Positions 13,320-22,964 of a DNA stretch of 45,351 nucleotides are shown here, one piece after another; position 1 is the stretch's first letter; every line of letters begins with the position of its first letter. The translations under genes were made by a program, and so were the position numbers. The stretch is from positions 1 through 45,351 of IMG/VR virus record IMGVR_UViG_3300018421_000053. One strand, written 5' to 3'. The stretch is from a virus. The notes beneath the pieces are model-generated. The model did no database searches. It was given only the letters and a program-made list of their open reading frames with translations, and had not been told where the DNA came from.

Positions 13320-13562
13320 TTATTTATTGTCGTTATCAGGAAACAGAGAAAAATTTGGTTGAAAATTGTAGTCTTGAGTATACGTAAATGTCAAACCTTC
13401 ACGCAAAGATTCAACCAAGTTTTCTCGCATCCAATAATCATGTACATCTTCGGGATTGCATGGATCATATGCATTATCCAACATGTCTTGAATAATTACT
13501 GGGTCTTTGATATTACTACGCAGACGAATCCTGGCCGATTGAAAATCGATTACATTATTCAT
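13320..13562 (-). CDS. Hypothetical protein, 80 aa
   Basis: The ATG at 13562 overlaps the upstream stop (ATGA type). The product starts MNNVIDFQSARIRLRSNIKD and has an acidic centre (DNAYDPCNPEDVHDYWMRE). No family recognised. Its end lies over the late promoter of the HNH gene. Confidence 0.7.
   Translation of the reverse strand: MNNVIDFQSARIRLRSNIKDPVIIQDMLDNAYDPCNPEDVHDYWMRENLVESLREGLTFTYTQDYNFQPNFSLFPDNDNK
13321..13328 (-). promoter_or_regulatory. Late promoter for the HNH gene
   Basis: AATAAATA 28 nt before the GTG at 13292, with an AAGGA ribosome site between. Confidence 0.45.
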
Positions 13563-13852
13563 CAATCGCACTCTGGAAATTTGTATTCTACAATTTTGCG
13601 AATTGTTTTAACTGAACCGTTTAACTTTTTTTCAACATACTCTTTGGGTTCTTCTGTGCCCCATTTGTGAATTGCAGATTTTGCAAAGTTAAAAATTTCT
13701 CGTTTATTGCTTGATAAGATTGTCTCACGGTAATCGTTATCTCCTATACCTTCTAGATATCTTAATGCATAAACTGTTATATCATCTACGCCTAATGGTA
13801 CTGCTACCTTTGCCAAAATTTTTCTGCCGTCGCCGTTATCTTTAGATCTCAT
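13562..13852 (-). CDS. Hypothetical protein, 96 aa
   Basis: The internal ATG at 13852 is chosen because an early promoter (13933-13961) and AGAAAGG precede it. The product begins MRSKDNGDGRKILAKVAVPLG and has KREIFNFAKSAIHKWGTEEPKEY with a basic tail. No family recognised. Confidence 0.65.
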   Translation of the reverse strand: MRSKDNGDGRKILAKVAVPLGVDDITVYALRYLEGIGDNDYRETILSSNKREIFNFAKSAIHKWGTEEPKEYVEKKLNGSVKTIRKIVEYKFPECD

Positions 13853-13932
13853 TGTTTTGTGCCTTTCTGTGCCAATATAATATGTCTTCACGTGCCATGA
13901 CATTTCGCCATGACACCTTACTTGTAAGTAAG

Positions 13933-13961
13933 ATACTATGGCAAAACGACTTACTTGTCAA
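13933..13961 (-). promoter_or_regulatory. Early sigma70-type promoter
   Basis: TTGACA, 17 bp, TAGTAT; upstream of the 96-aa/80-aa pair. The leader contains an ACTTACTTGTAAGT-like inverted repeat. Confidence 0.6.
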
Positions 13962-13988
13962 CCAAAAAAGGTTGCTTTCCTTCATTTT

Positions 13989-13996
13989 TATTTATA
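13989..13996 (-). promoter_or_regulatory. Late promoter octamer TATAAATA
   Basis: Overlaps the end of the 844-aa virion gene, about 140 nt before the 96-aa gene; may add late expression to it. Confidence 0.4.
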
Positions 13997-16526
13997 ATTC
14001 AACAAATTCTATTTTAATACTCCAATTAACTGGATTACTGTCACCACGAACTTTTATTTGGAAATCGTTACCATTTATTTCAGTACTTGTATTCCATCCT
14101 AGATAAGTTACTGTCCAGTCACCATTTGTGTCTGGAGATACATAACTTGATGCTGATGCAGCAGAAATAGGAGAATTTGCTGTATATACAACTAAATCAT
14201 ATTCTACTATATCATTTTGATTATACGCACTTCCAGGTGACCATGGTGTTTCTAGAACATCTTGTGTTCCACGCTGATAGTCTATTCTATTAACTGCACC
14301 AACTAAACTTGCAACACCAGTATTATTCTGTACTACTCCTTGTAGTTTCCAAGCTCGTTTAGTTGTTGTACTGTTACCTGCTAGTACATAGAGTTCATAA
14401 AACCATGTTTTATCTGTTGCTGGCTGCAATGTGTCGCCATTAAATGTTACATTAGTTGCAACACCGTCAGTTGTTTGTAATGTTGTTGTTCTAAGGCCAG
14501 GTATATCAATATCAACTGTGTCAGTATTTTCAGTAATATTCAAATTATTGTTTATATTTGTCAAAGTTTTAAATTGTAAATCATTAACTGCTCTAGATTT
14601 AAAAACGTCAGCCCCGCCGCCAACATTGGAAACTGTTAAACTATCCCCAATTGTTATATCGTTACTATTTTGTGTAACTGTGATTAGTCCACTGCCGTTT
14701 ATCTTTCTAAGTTCAAACTCATTACTAACATTGCGCTGTTTAAAAACTTCTGCACCAGTACCAATATTAATAATAGTAGTTGATTGGCTACTAATGTCTT
14801 GAGTTGTAGCTAAATCTTCCCAAGTGTTTGTGTCAGAATAAAATGCTTCAATATTGTTACTTGCTGAATTATATCGTAACATTCCCCCAGTCGCTACTCC
14901 TGGTCGTTGATTGTAATTGCCAATTGGCATAGTAAATGCAGCGTTTCCTGGTAATACTGGATTGTCAGCAATACCAATAATTGGATCCCCGCCTGCACCA
15001 CTGCCATTGGTTACTGTAATTTCGTTTGTTGCTCCAGTTATAGTTCTGGCAATTGCTGTGTTTCCATCTTTTACAACAAACCCGTAACTACTAAGTTGAT
15101 TGACACTATTTCCAAAAGCAGTAAGTGTTACACTACTTTGTTGATAATCAGAAATTGTTCCAGTGTTAAATTGGGCAGTATCTTTGCGAACAAAAACTGT
15201 TAAAATATCAGTACGCACAACAATGTCTAAACTGGATGCATTAAGTGCAAGCTGAGCTGCTTCACTATTGACCAAATAAACATTTGCGCCGCCACCTTCA
15301 TTAATTGTAATACTTCCACCTTCTGCTGTTTGAGTATTACTCGTCGTGCCTCCTGTTGATGTTTGTAACCCTCCAGCTGCCCAACCAGGACTGTTAGGAA
15401 CAGTTGGCGTTGTGCCATCACTAGTTTGTTGTTCATGTTGAACATAATTTGTAGTATATCCAATGATGTTTCCACAATAATCACGTACTGGTATTTGATT
15501 ATCAACTGTACTTTGTGGATCATCAGCTTGTGCTAGTAAGTCTAATAATTCTTGATCAAACAATAGTTCGAAAATATTTGCATACTCAACAGGTTCTCCA
15601 CCAGAAGAAGCACTAATAGGATTTTGTCCTTCTGTACCTCCAAATGACGTTCCAGGTCTATAAGTTACAGGATACCCAGCTAATCTATCATATAAACTTT
15701 TCATGCTTGTAACTAAACGTGCATTGTCAGCAATACTTCCGTTAAACGGATTATGCATTACACCAATTTCACTATTACAACCAGGATCTGGTGCTGCGAA
15801 TTGGCTACCACCAAGTGCATATGCACCTTGAATATTGTTCTCAAAATCGATTAGATTCTTAATGCCAGCCGAAACACCCTCAATATCTGATCTGATACTA
15901 TCAATTACACTTTGACTCAAGTTTCCTGCGTTAATAGCGTCTATGTTATTAGCAATATTACCAAGTATACCACCATTGAATACGTTACTACTAAAGCCGC
16001 CAGTACCAATACATGCGCAAACTTCTCCAGGAACAATGCTACCAATTTGGTCAATTAAGTTCTTACCAGCACCAAGAAAACTTCCAAATGCACGTTCTAG
16101 CATGTTTGGAATAGCAATAGGATCAACAGGTGCGCTACAGAAGTTAATCATGTTAGCAACGTTTTGTGCTTCAGCTAGGACACCATTTAACCTTCCCAAT
16201 ATGTTGTTTAGATTTGTGTGATCCATAAAATCATTCATTGCACTGTCTAGTTGAGACAATGCATCATATAGTTCACCTTGTAATTGTGGAATTCCTAGTA
16301 GTGCTTGTATATTTGCACTTAAACAAATTTGTAAATTTGGAAGTTTAATACCATTTCCACTTAAAACACCACAAAGTAATTCTCTAAGTGTAAAACTATA
16401 TTCTGCCTGTGCAACAATGTTAAGATTGGCGTTGCCAAGTGCAGTTGTGCCACTCAAATGGTGTCTAGCATCCAAATACTGATTAGCGTCTTGCAAACCA
16501 TTCTTAAAATCTGTATAGTCTACCAT
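13992..16526 (-). CDS. Large virion protein, tail-fibre or baseplate-like, 844 aa
   Basis: The N-terminal half is helical and Asn/Leu-rich (LQGELYDALSQLDSAMNDFM, cysteine-containing GEVCACIGTGGF). The C-terminal half is Thr/Asn/Gly-rich with repeat-like beta strands, such as the GTGAEVFKQR and GGGADVFKSR pair, as in phage fibres. The next gene, 2 nt upstream in transcription, is a PAAR tip protein, so a baseplate location fits. No enzymatic motif is visible. Confidence 0.75.
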   Translation of the reverse strand: MVDYTDFKNGLQDANQYLDARHHLSGTTALGNANLNIVAQAEYSFTLRELLCGVLSGNGIKLPNLQICLSANIQALLGIPQLQGELYDALSQLDSAMNDFMDHTNLNNILGRLNGVLAEAQNVANMINFCSAPVDPIAIPNMLERAFGSFLGAGKNLIDQIGSIVPGEVCACIGTGGFSSNVFNGGILGNIANNIDAINAGNLSQSVIDSIRSDIEGVSAGIKNLIDFENNIQGAYALGGSQFAAPDPGCNSEIGVMHNPFNGSIADNARLVTSMKSLYDRLAGYPVTYRPGTSFGGTEGQNPISASSGGEPVEYANIFELLFDQELLDLLAQADDPQSTVDNQIPVRDYCGNIIGYTTNYVQHEQQTSDGTTPTVPNSPGWAAGGLQTSTGGTTSNTQTAEGGSITINEGGGANVYLVNSEAAQLALNASSLDIVVRTDILTVFVRKDTAQFNTGTISDYQQSSVTLTAFGNSVNQLSSYGFVVKDGNTAIARTITGATNEITVTNGSGAGGDPIIGIADNPVLPGNAAFTMPIGNYNQRPGVATGGMLRYNSASNNIEAFYSDTNTWEDLATTQDISSQSTTIINIGTGAEVFKQRNVSNEFELRKINGSGLITVTQNSNDITIGDSLTVSNVGGGADVFKSRAVNDLQFKTLTNINNNLNITENTDTVDIDIPGLRTTTLQTTDGVATNVTFNGDTLQPATDKTWFYELYVLAGNSTTTKRAWKLQGVVQNNTGVASLVGAVNRIDYQRGTQDVLETPWSPGSAYNQNDIVEYDLVVYTANSPISAASASSYVSPDTNGDWTVTYLGWNTSTEINGNDFQIKVRGDSNPVNWSIKIEFVEL

Positions 16527-16527
16527 A

Positions 16528-16824
16528 TTAACCTCCGGCTCTCACATCGCCACTTGCACTAGTTGCTCGTGGAGTACAATGTGGAGGACCTACTGTAGGA
16601 CATAACGAATCTGGAGACGCCGGATCATTTAATATAATAATAGGTTTGCCGCCTGCTCTTGTTCTACCAGAAGTAAGAGTTGCACGAAGTGATCCCCCTC
16701 CGTGTGAGTTGGGATCTCCTTCTGTTGATATAAATTCGCCGTTTACTCTTACATTGTTCACAGTTGCACGGGTTCTTGCACCACATGCTCTACTGTCATT
16801 ATTTCTGTGTATGAAGTTTGCCAT
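16528..16824 (-). CDS. PAAR-repeat spike tip protein (T4 gp5.4-like)
   Basis: The 98-residue chain shows GDPNSHGGGSLRATLTSGRTRAG, GKPIIILNDPASPDSLCPT and a GPPHCTPRATSASGDVRAGG repeat, the His/Cys-containing PAAR pattern that folds into a metal-bound cone at the tip of the tail spike. Late octamer AATAAATA ends 5 nt before the ATG with no ribosome site. It precedes the large virion gene. Confidence 0.85.
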   Translation of the reverse strand: MANFIHRNNDSRACGARTRATVNNVRVNGEFISTEGDPNSHGGGSLRATLTSGRTRAGGKPIIILNDPASPDSLCPTVGPPHCTPRATSASGDVRAGG

Positions 16825-16829
16825 ACACG

Positions 16830-16837
16830 TATTTATT
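16830..16837 (-). promoter_or_regulatory. Late promoter, leaderless arrangement, PAAR gene
   Basis: AATAAATA, CGTGT, ATG: 5 nt to the start codon at 16824. Confidence 0.55.
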
Positions 16838-17159
16838 AGATAAGCAGACTGCTTTCTGTAGCAGTTGTTAGCCCTGTTGTGCTTTGCATATAGCCATCAG
16901 CAATACCCTTGTGTGGTTTGCTTACTGCAACAATTTGACTTTTACTAATAATTACTGGATCACTAGCATGAGCATCAACACTCATTAACCAAGGAATAAG
17001 CATTGCTTTTCCGTCAGTTGGGTTAAGCGTAAGCACAGTTGGCTTTACTACTTTTAATTCGCTACCAGTGTCTACGTCGAATCTTGCAACAATTTCTTCT
17101 CCTGTACTGAGTTTAATTGTAACAACATCGCTTTTTTTAAAGTTTGAAATCACCAACAT
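16836..17159 (-). CDS. Conserved phage protein, possibly Sm/Hfq-like fold, 107 aa
   Basis: The N-terminal half reads DVVTIKLSTGEEIVARFDVDTGSELKVV split by a turn, then KPTVLTLN, similar in rhythm to Sm-like small barrels (strand, GEEIVGR-type turn, strand). The C-terminus has ADGYMQSTTGL. It overlaps the glutaredoxin gene by 23 nt. The fold is inferred; no RNA-binding residue can be assigned. Confidence 0.6.
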   Translation of the reverse strand: MLVISNFKKSDVVTIKLSTGEEIVARFDVDTGSELKVVKPTVLTLNPTDGKAMLIPWLMSVDAHASDPVIISKSQIVAVSKPHKGIADGYMQSTTGLTTATESSLLI

Positions 17160-17415
17160 CTAATTTAATATCTCCAATAAGTTCACGGACGTAATCTGGT
17201 TGTAATCTGTTAAGTGCCATTCCGCCGCCTTCAATTAATAGTTTACCTTTGTGATAAATTTGAGGCATTGTTTTATGCCCTTCATTAATCAAAAATTCAC
17301 GAGCTTCTGGATTTTCTGTAATATCGATTGTCTCAAATTCAAACTCATGTTTTGTTAAATATTGCTTTGCCAAATCGCAGTAAGGGCAATAAGGCTTTGT
17401 GTATACTGTGATCAT
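17137..17415 (-). CDS. Glutaredoxin
   Basis: Starts MITVYTKPYCPYCDLAKQYL with the dithiol CPYC at residues 10-13, followed by TMPQIYHKGK with the cis-Pro loop and GGGMALNRL for glutathione binding; 92 residues is usual. It lies three genes from nrdA in the same direction and most likely re-reduces the phage ribonucleotide reductase. Confidence 0.93.
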   Translation of the reverse strand: MITVYTKPYCPYCDLAKQYLTKHEFEFETIDITENPEAREFLINEGHKTMPQIYHKGKLLIEGGGMALNRLQPDYVRELIGDIKLDVGDFKL

Positions 17416-17624
17416 TCTTCCATCAACTTTTTCATTAACTTGGCTTCTTCAGCCTGCTTTTCAATTGTCTTTGGGACAAACAAAAAGACAATACCAACAA
17501 TAAATGGACTAATAAGTGCGGCGGCAATAGCCCATCCTACAGCATTACGTCCTTTTGACTCTGCCCACTTATAAATTAAGTATACGAATAGTGCCCAAAA
17601 GGCAATTGTTAATAGTAGTTCCAT
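17412..17624 (-). CDS. Small membrane protein, 70 aa
   Basis: Two hydrophobic helices (about 2-19 and 28-51: LLLTIAFWALFVYLIY; AVGWAIAAALISPFIVGIVF) and a charged C-terminal tail KQAEEAKLMKKLMEE. It overlaps both nrdB (by 1 nt) and the glutaredoxin gene. No family recognised. Confidence 0.75.
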   Translation of the reverse strand: MELLLTIAFWALFVYLIYKWAESKGRNAVGWAIAAALISPFIVGIVFLFVPKTIEKQAEEAKLMKKLMEE

Positions 17625-18751
17625 TATAGACTAAATCCTTTAAATGTGTCTTCTGTTACATCTTGTTTTGTGCCACCGTTGATGTAACTTGTAATTTCTG
17701 TTTCTTGTGGCGCAACTTGTACTTCCGCACCAGCAATCCATTTTTGTGTCCAAGGTAGTGGATTACTTGCTTGATTGTAAATTTTAGGAAGGCCTGCGTT
17801 GTTCATACGCTTCATTGCAATGTGTTCAATGTAGTCACACAACAATTCACGATTTAGTCCTAGCATACTACCGTCTTTAAACAAATAGTCAGCCCATGCT
17901 TTCTCTTGCTCTACGGCATCAGTAAACATCTTGATGCATTCTTCTTCAGTTTCTTTTGCTATTTCCGCAAAAACAGGATCATCTTTTTTAAGCGTTTTAA
18001 GAAGTAACTGTGTACTGCCCAAGTGAAGATTTTCGTCACGAGCAATAAACTTAATGATTTTAGCATTACCTTCCATCTTTTTGAGTTCGGCAAACGCCCA
18101 CGAGCAAGCAAATGATACATAAAAGCGTACTCCTTCTAAAATATTTACACTCATAATAGCAAGCCAAAGTTTCTTCTTAAGTTCACGTAAATCAACAACA
18201 ACTTTCTTGCCATTGACTGTATGTGTGCCTTCACCTAGTAAGTTATAGTAACTTGCTGCTTCAATAAGATCGTCGTAGTACTTTGAAATGTCTCCTGCAC
18301 ATTCTAAAATTTCTGGAATATCCATTAGTTCGTCAAAAACGATACTTGGGTCGCTGTACACGTTACGAATGATATGTGTGTAACTACGTGAGTGAATAGT
18401 TTCACTAAATGTCCAAGTAATAATCCAGTTCTCAAGTTCCGGCAAACTTACAATACTACCAAACGATTCTGCAGGTGCACGACCTTGTACACTATCAAGT
18501 AGAATTTGACGCTTTAAGTTAGACGTAAAAATGTGTTGTTCATGTGGTGTTAGATTTTTAAAGTCCTTACCATCACGATATGTATCTACTTCTTCAGGTC
18601 TCCAAAAGAACCCCAACTGCTTATCTGTAAATTTATCAAAACTAGGATACTTCATTGTATCATAACGTTGAATAGTAACGCCACCAGACGGGTCGAGAAA
18701 CGCCAGGTTATTTGCTTGACTGCTTTTATTTGTTGTATTAAATACTGACAT
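17624..18751 (-). CDS. nrdB: Ribonucleotide reductase class Ia, small (beta) subunit
   Basis: The 375-residue protein holds the di-iron site: Asp-86 (LLDSVQGRAP), Glu-117 and His-120 (FSETIHSRSYTHI), Glu-206 (LEGVRFYVSF), Glu-240 and His-243 (ARDENLHLGS). The radical tyrosine is Tyr-124. These match E. coli NrdB, so it should make the stable tyrosyl radical. It follows nrdA by 11 nt and precedes glutaredoxin. Confidence 0.97.
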   Translation of the reverse strand: MSVFNTTNKSSQANNLAFLDPSGGVTIQRYDTMKYPSFDKFTDKQLGFFWRPEEVDTYRDGKDFKNLTPHEQHIFTSNLKRQILLDSVQGRAPAESFGSIVSLPELENWIITWTFSETIHSRSYTHIIRNVYSDPSIVFDELMDIPEILECAGDISKYYDDLIEAASYYNLLGEGTHTVNGKKVVVDLRELKKKLWLAIMSVNILEGVRFYVSFACSWAFAELKKMEGNAKIIKFIARDENLHLGSTQLLLKTLKKDDPVFAEIAKETEEECIKMFTDAVEQEKAWADYLFKDGSMLGLNRELLCDYIEHIAMKRMNNAGLPKIYNQASNPLPWTQKWIAGAEVQVAPQETEITSYINGGTKQDVTEDTFKGFSL

Positions 18752-18762
18752 TAATTTTCCTT

Positions 18763-21075
18763 TTAAATGACGCAGCTTTCACAGGCTTCGTCTTCTTCAT
18801 TGATTGTAATTTGCTCTTCGATGTTTATATTAGCACTTTGGTCCATTTTGTCAACATCAATTTCACCTGCTCCGTCATATGTGTTAAAGTAATACAGTTG
18901 TTTACCTCCATATTTGTAGAACATCATTAAGTGTTGTAACATGTTGCTCATTGGGATCTTTTCATCTGGAAAATGCTGTGGATTATAGCTAGTATTAACC
19001 GATATGCCTTGGTCGATATACTTTTGTAGCACTGCCATGATCTTTAGATAACCTTCAGGACTGTGTTGATCCCACAGCAATTCGTATTTGTTTTTAAGAT
19101 GGTGAATTCCAGGAACAACTTGCTTTAATACACCATGTTTTGATTGCTTAACTGATACTAATGAACGTGGAGGTTCAATACCGTTTGTAGCATTACTAAT
19201 TTGTGCACTAGTTTCTGCTGGCATTAATGCCATTAGTGTGCTATTACGAATACCTGTTTCTTGTAACATGCCACGTAACCCGTCCCAGTTCATACGCTCT
19301 ACGTGTGGTACTAGTTCATCAACATCTCGTTTGTAGGTATCAATAGGAAGGATACCATCACTGTATTTTGTTTGGTCATTCCACAAACATGCACCTTGCT
19401 CTTGTGCAAGTTCTGCACTTGCTTTAATTAAATAATAACTCCACGCTTCTGCATATTCGTCAATCATTTCTAAGTCTGGGTTGCTGTATGTCATTCCATT
19501 TTTAGCCATCCAATATGCTAAGTTGATAATACCAACACCTAGCGGTCGGCGACCCATTGTAGCCATTTTTGCTGCAATTACTGGATAATGTTGATAACTT
19601 AGTAGTGCATCAAGTCCACGTACTGCTAGTTTACAAATACGTTTAAAGTCCTTGGGTTTCTTGATATTACCCCAATTGATGGCACTTAATGTACATAGCG
19701 CAATCTCGCCATCAGGATCGTTAAAATCGTTTAATGGTTTGGTTGGCAAATCAATTTCACAGCAAAGGTTACTTTGACGCACTGGTGCCACTTCTTGTTT
19801 AAATGAACTGTGTGTATTAGCATTGTCTACATTCATTAAGTAGATACGACCAGTGTCTTTACGCTCGCCCATAAACTGACTAAACAGCTCTAGTGCTTTT
19901 ACAGTTTTCTTACGTAGTCGTGTGTTACGTTCTGCACGTTCGTATAGTTCTTTAAACTTGTCTTGATCTGCAAAGAATGCTTCGTATAAACCTGGCACAT
20001 CACTAGGTGAGAACAATGTAATATCTCCACCTGAGATAAGACGTTCGTACATTAGTTTATTAAATTGTACACCGTAGTCCATATGACGTACACGATTATC
20101 TTCTACACCTTTGTTATTTTTTAATACAAGAAGATCTTCTACTTCGTAGTGCCAAATTGGATAGTATAGTGTTGCAGCACCATTGCGTACACCGCCTTGA
20201 CTACAACTGCGAGTTGCTGCTTGAAACATTTTATAGAAAGGAACAACACCTGTATGATAAGCATCACCTTTGCGGATTGGAGAACCTAGTGCACGAATAC
20301 TTCCTGCACCGATACCAATACCTGCCTTTTGACTCACATACTTGACAATACTGCTAGTAGTAGCGTTAATGCTATCAAGACTATCACCAGTTTCAATAAG
20401 AACGCAACTACTAAACTGACGCTGAGGAGTACGAACCCCGGCCATAACAGGAGTAGGCAAACTAATGTCAAAGTTGCTAACAGCATCATAATAATCCTTT
20501 ACCCATTTTAATCTTGTTTCCGGTGGATAGTCTGCAAATAGTGTAGCGGCAATAAGCATATAAGACATCTGTGGTGTTTCTTTAATCTCACCAGTTACAC
20601 GATTTTGTACTAGGTACTTACCACGCCACTGCTCCATTGCAGCATATGTAAAGTTTTCGTCACGATCATGTTTAATATAATCGTTTAGTTCATTCCATTC
20701 GTCAGCAGAATAATCTTCAAGTAGTGCAGGATCATACCATCCTTCTTCTACATTGCGCTCAATAAGTTCTTTAATATGACAAGGCTCAAACGAACCATAA
20801 ACATTTTTTCTAATATGGTAAACGATCAGTCTACCTGCTACCCACTGATAGTTTGGTGAATCTTCGTCGATTAGTTCACTTGCGCTTTTAATCAGAGTTT
20901 CTTGAATATCGCTACTAGTAATACCATTATAGAAATGCAAGTGGCTTTTAATCTCGACCTGACTAGGACTTACTCCGTTAATACCATCACATGCATAAAA
21001 TACTACTTTGTGTAGTTTGTCTAGGTCGATGTCTTCCTTGCTTCCATCTCTTTTGGTTACTTGTATGTTACTCAT
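18763..21075 (-). CDS. nrdA: Ribonucleotide reductase class Ia, large (alpha) subunit
   Basis: The 770-residue chain has an N-terminal ATP-cone (about 3-92), active-site cysteines at Cys-224 (FSSCVLIETGD), in SNLCCEIDLPTKPL and in IALCTLSAINWG, and the C-terminal shuttle pair CESC (E. coli has CxxxxC). It reduces ribonucleoside diphosphates with NrdB. Full length; no intein or intron interrupts it. It sits in one unit with nrdB, a membrane protein and glutaredoxin. Confidence 0.97.
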   Translation of the reverse strand: MSNIQVTKRDGSKEDIDLDKLHKVVFYACDGINGVSPSQVEIKSHLHFYNGITSSDIQETLIKSASELIDEDSPNYQWVAGRLIVYHIRKNVYGSFEPCHIKELIERNVEEGWYDPALLEDYSADEWNELNDYIKHDRDENFTYAAMEQWRGKYLVQNRVTGEIKETPQMSYMLIAATLFADYPPETRLKWVKDYYDAVSNFDISLPTPVMAGVRTPQRQFSSCVLIETGDSLDSINATTSSIVKYVSQKAGIGIGAGSIRALGSPIRKGDAYHTGVVPFYKMFQAATRSCSQGGVRNGAATLYYPIWHYEVEDLLVLKNNKGVEDNRVRHMDYGVQFNKLMYERLISGGDITLFSPSDVPGLYEAFFADQDKFKELYERAERNTRLRKKTVKALELFSQFMGERKDTGRIYLMNVDNANTHSSFKQEVAPVRQSNLCCEIDLPTKPLNDFNDPDGEIALCTLSAINWGNIKKPKDFKRICKLAVRGLDALLSYQHYPVIAAKMATMGRRPLGVGIINLAYWMAKNGMTYSNPDLEMIDEYAEAWSYYLIKASAELAQEQGACLWNDQTKYSDGILPIDTYKRDVDELVPHVERMNWDGLRGMLQETGIRNSTLMALMPAETSAQISNATNGIEPPRSLVSVKQSKHGVLKQVVPGIHHLKNKYELLWDQHSPEGYLKIMAVLQKYIDQGISVNTSYNPQHFPDEKIPMSNMLQHLMMFYKYGGKQLYYFNTYDGAGEIDVDKMDQSANINIEEQITINEEDEACESCVI

Positions 21076-21132
21076 GTCTGCTTCCTTAGAATAATAGTAT
21101 TATTGCCGACAACATAATTGTTACGACAGATT

Positions 21133-21582
21133 TTATTTTATAATGTTTTTAATTTCTTGGCGATAACCTATGTTACAGCCTTCGGTTGGTAATGTACTTA
21201 TGACACCATGCTCATAGTTAAGCAAGTGTTTATTGTCGATCAATGTGCACAGTCGCTGAAAACTTTCACCAAAGCATGTTACATAAAGTAACTCATTTGG
21301 TATCTCTGAGTTTGCATAATATATTGTATAACTCATGCCCAAGGCCAAACTGTTTTCACAAAAATCTCCTTGATGTAGCATCTCCCATGGGGTTGGCCAC
21401 TGCTCACTGTTAACAGGGTCAATAGCCAAACTAACAAGTGGGGCACTTTGCCACCACTTAATGACAGTGTTACAAACTTCTGTAATGTTATCTGTGTCAA
21501 GGCTTTTACGGAATTCACGCCACATAGATAGTCGTTTTCTAGGCGATTCATACCATGCCCTGTGGTCTAGTTGCTGTTCCAA
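21133..21582 (-). CDS. Conserved T4-like phage hypothetical protein, 149 aa
   Basis: Tryptophan-rich N-terminal half (HRAWYESPRKRLSMWREF, then VIKWWQSAPLVSLAIDPVNS and WPTPWEMLHQGDFCENS). Such WPTPWEM-type proteins recur near nrd and virion genes in marine T4-like phages; function unknown. It overlaps the upstream fibre-like gene by 16 nt. Confidence 0.8.
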   Translation of the reverse strand: MEQQLDHRAWYESPRKRLSMWREFRKSLDTDNITEVCNTVIKWWQSAPLVSLAIDPVNSEQWPTPWEMLHQGDFCENSLALGMSYTIYYANSEIPNELLYVTCFGESFQRLCTLIDNKHLLNYEHGVISTLPTEGCNIGYRQEIKNIIK

Positions 21583-22232
21583 AGTTGATATGTATACTTA
21601 AATGTTGCGTTTGCGTTGTCGTTATCTGTGTATTGCAGTTTTAATGTGTTAGTGATACTAATGTCTGCATTAAAGACAATGTCAACGGTTGATGTTTCTG
21701 TGTAGTTGTCATCAATCATAACAGTACTTGCACTCGTGTCGGTACCAAAACGTAATTGCCCAGCACGAACGCCATTGGTTGATTCTAACGTATAATCCAT
21801 AATTACTACATTGTAGAGTGATGTGTCAACAGCAAATCCTGTGTTTGCAAGATTTCCGTTTGCTGCTAAAGAAATGACATTTGGTATTGTTGCATGACGT
21901 ATCATGTCAACTTCGCTATTAAACTGTGCAGTAATAACAGCGCCATTGCCTGGTGGAGTTGAAAATGTAAGAGTAGTACCTACTACACTATAATCACTAG
22001 TATTAACTTGTGACCCATCTAAAAATACACCACGAACATTGTTTACTGATATTGTCGTTGGTATGATAAACATGTCGTTAACACCATTGCCGGTGCCTAT
22101 TGTAACTTGTGAGTTACCAATAAACAAACGATGATCGTCAAGTGCATATCCTAACTCGCCACTATCTAGTAACGGCAAGTCTGCAAAATTGCCTTGTCTA
22201 ACTTTAATTTTACTAATACGTGTATCTGCCAT
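21567..22232 (-). CDS. Virion protein, fibre-like, 221 aa
   Basis: Starts with RISKIKVRQGNFADLPLLDSGELGYALDDHRLFIGN, the phage fibre/adhesin N-terminal repeat (GELGYA, RLFIGN). The rest is beta-rich, Thr/Asn-rich, ending YTYQLWNSN. Late octamer CATAAATA 19 nt upstream with GAGG between. Likely part of a tail fibre or decoration. Confidence 0.8.
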   Translation of the reverse strand: MADTRISKIKVRQGNFADLPLLDSGELGYALDDHRLFIGNSQVTIGTGNGVNDMFIIPTTISVNNVRGVFLDGSQVNTSDYSVVGTTLTFSTPPGNGAVITAQFNSEVDMIRHATIPNVISLAANGNLANTGFAVDTSLYNVVIMDYTLESTNGVRAGQLRFGTDTSASTVMIDDNYTETSTVDIVFNADISITNTLKLQYTDNDNANATFKYTYQLWNSN

Positions 22233-22251
22233 TATAATTTCCTCTATAACA

Positions 22252-22259
22252 TATTTATG
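22252..22259 (-). promoter_or_regulatory. Late promoter before fibre-like gene
   Basis: CATAAATA, 19 nt before the ATG at 22232, followed by a GAGGAAA ribosome site. Confidence 0.5.
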
Positions 22260-22929
22260 CTAAATTATAGTACTCGGCTACTCTTAGTGCCCACTTTTCT
22301 TCCCATTCTTTAAACTCTTCAGGACCTATTTCAAATAACTGCCAGTCTAAATTTCTACTACACATAAAAATTGCAGCGTGTTCAATTTTAGTTTGGAACA
22401 TTTCATTATGTGCCATACTATATGCTGCGGCTTGTAAAAAATAGTCGTCGATCCATTCACGCTTTTTAGGTTTATTCGTTTGTTTAAAATCCATAATTGC
22501 AGGCTTGCCTTTATACACACCAACCAAGTCAGTTGTGCCTGCATACAATCCTGGATAACAGAGATTAACTTCACTTCCCCATACTTCTTGCAAATGCGGC
22601 TCTACATTCTTTTTGACTGTTTCGGCCATCATTTCTGCTTGTAATATTTTTTGTCCAGCATAGTCTTCGTTCTTAACCCAACTTTCTAATATGTTGTGCA
22701 TAATAGTGCCAACATTGGCTGCCTCAGTTGTAATCTCTTGTGCTTTTTTCTCACCCACACGTTTTTTCCAGTTAGCAAGTGCTTCACGTTTTTCTTTAGG
22801 TTTTGTTTTATCCAAGATAGTTGTAACACTTGGTACTGGATCGCCATAAGGATTTTCGTATAAACGCTTACCGTTTACACTTTTTCGTTTGAATTCACGA
22901 TAGGGATAGGGGGAATTTATAGTTAACAT
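22255..22929 (-). CDS. PD-(D/E)XK exonuclease (RecB/Cas4-like nuclease)
   Basis: The 224-residue protein shows the order of PDDEXK_1 nucleases: PSVTTIL near 33, GTIMHNILESWV (His of motif I), GLYAGTTDLVGVYKGKPAIMDFKQT with the catalytic Asp and Asp-x-Lys, and YFLQAAAYSMAH. T4-like cyanophages carry close relatives of unknown pathway. Driven by an early promoter (22936-22964), so a recombination or host-DNA degradation role is likelier than a virion role. Confidence 0.88.
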   Translation of the reverse strand: MLTINSPYPYREFKRKSVNGKRLYENPYGDPVPSVTTILDKTKPKEKREALANWKKRVGEKKAQEITTEAANVGTIMHNILESWVKNEDYAGQKILQAEMMAETVKKNVEPHLQEVWGSEVNLCYPGLYAGTTDLVGVYKGKPAIMDFKQTNKPKKREWIDDYFLQAAAYSMAHNEMFQTKIEHAAIFMCSRNLDWQLFEIGPEEFKEWEEKWALRVAEYYNLA

Positions 22930-22935
22930 TTACAT

Positions 22936-22964
22936 AATGTAATACAACATTAAGCAAATGTCAA
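22936..22964 (-). promoter_or_regulatory. Early sigma70-type promoter before exonuclease
   Basis: TTGACA, 17 bp, TACATT. Confidence 0.65.
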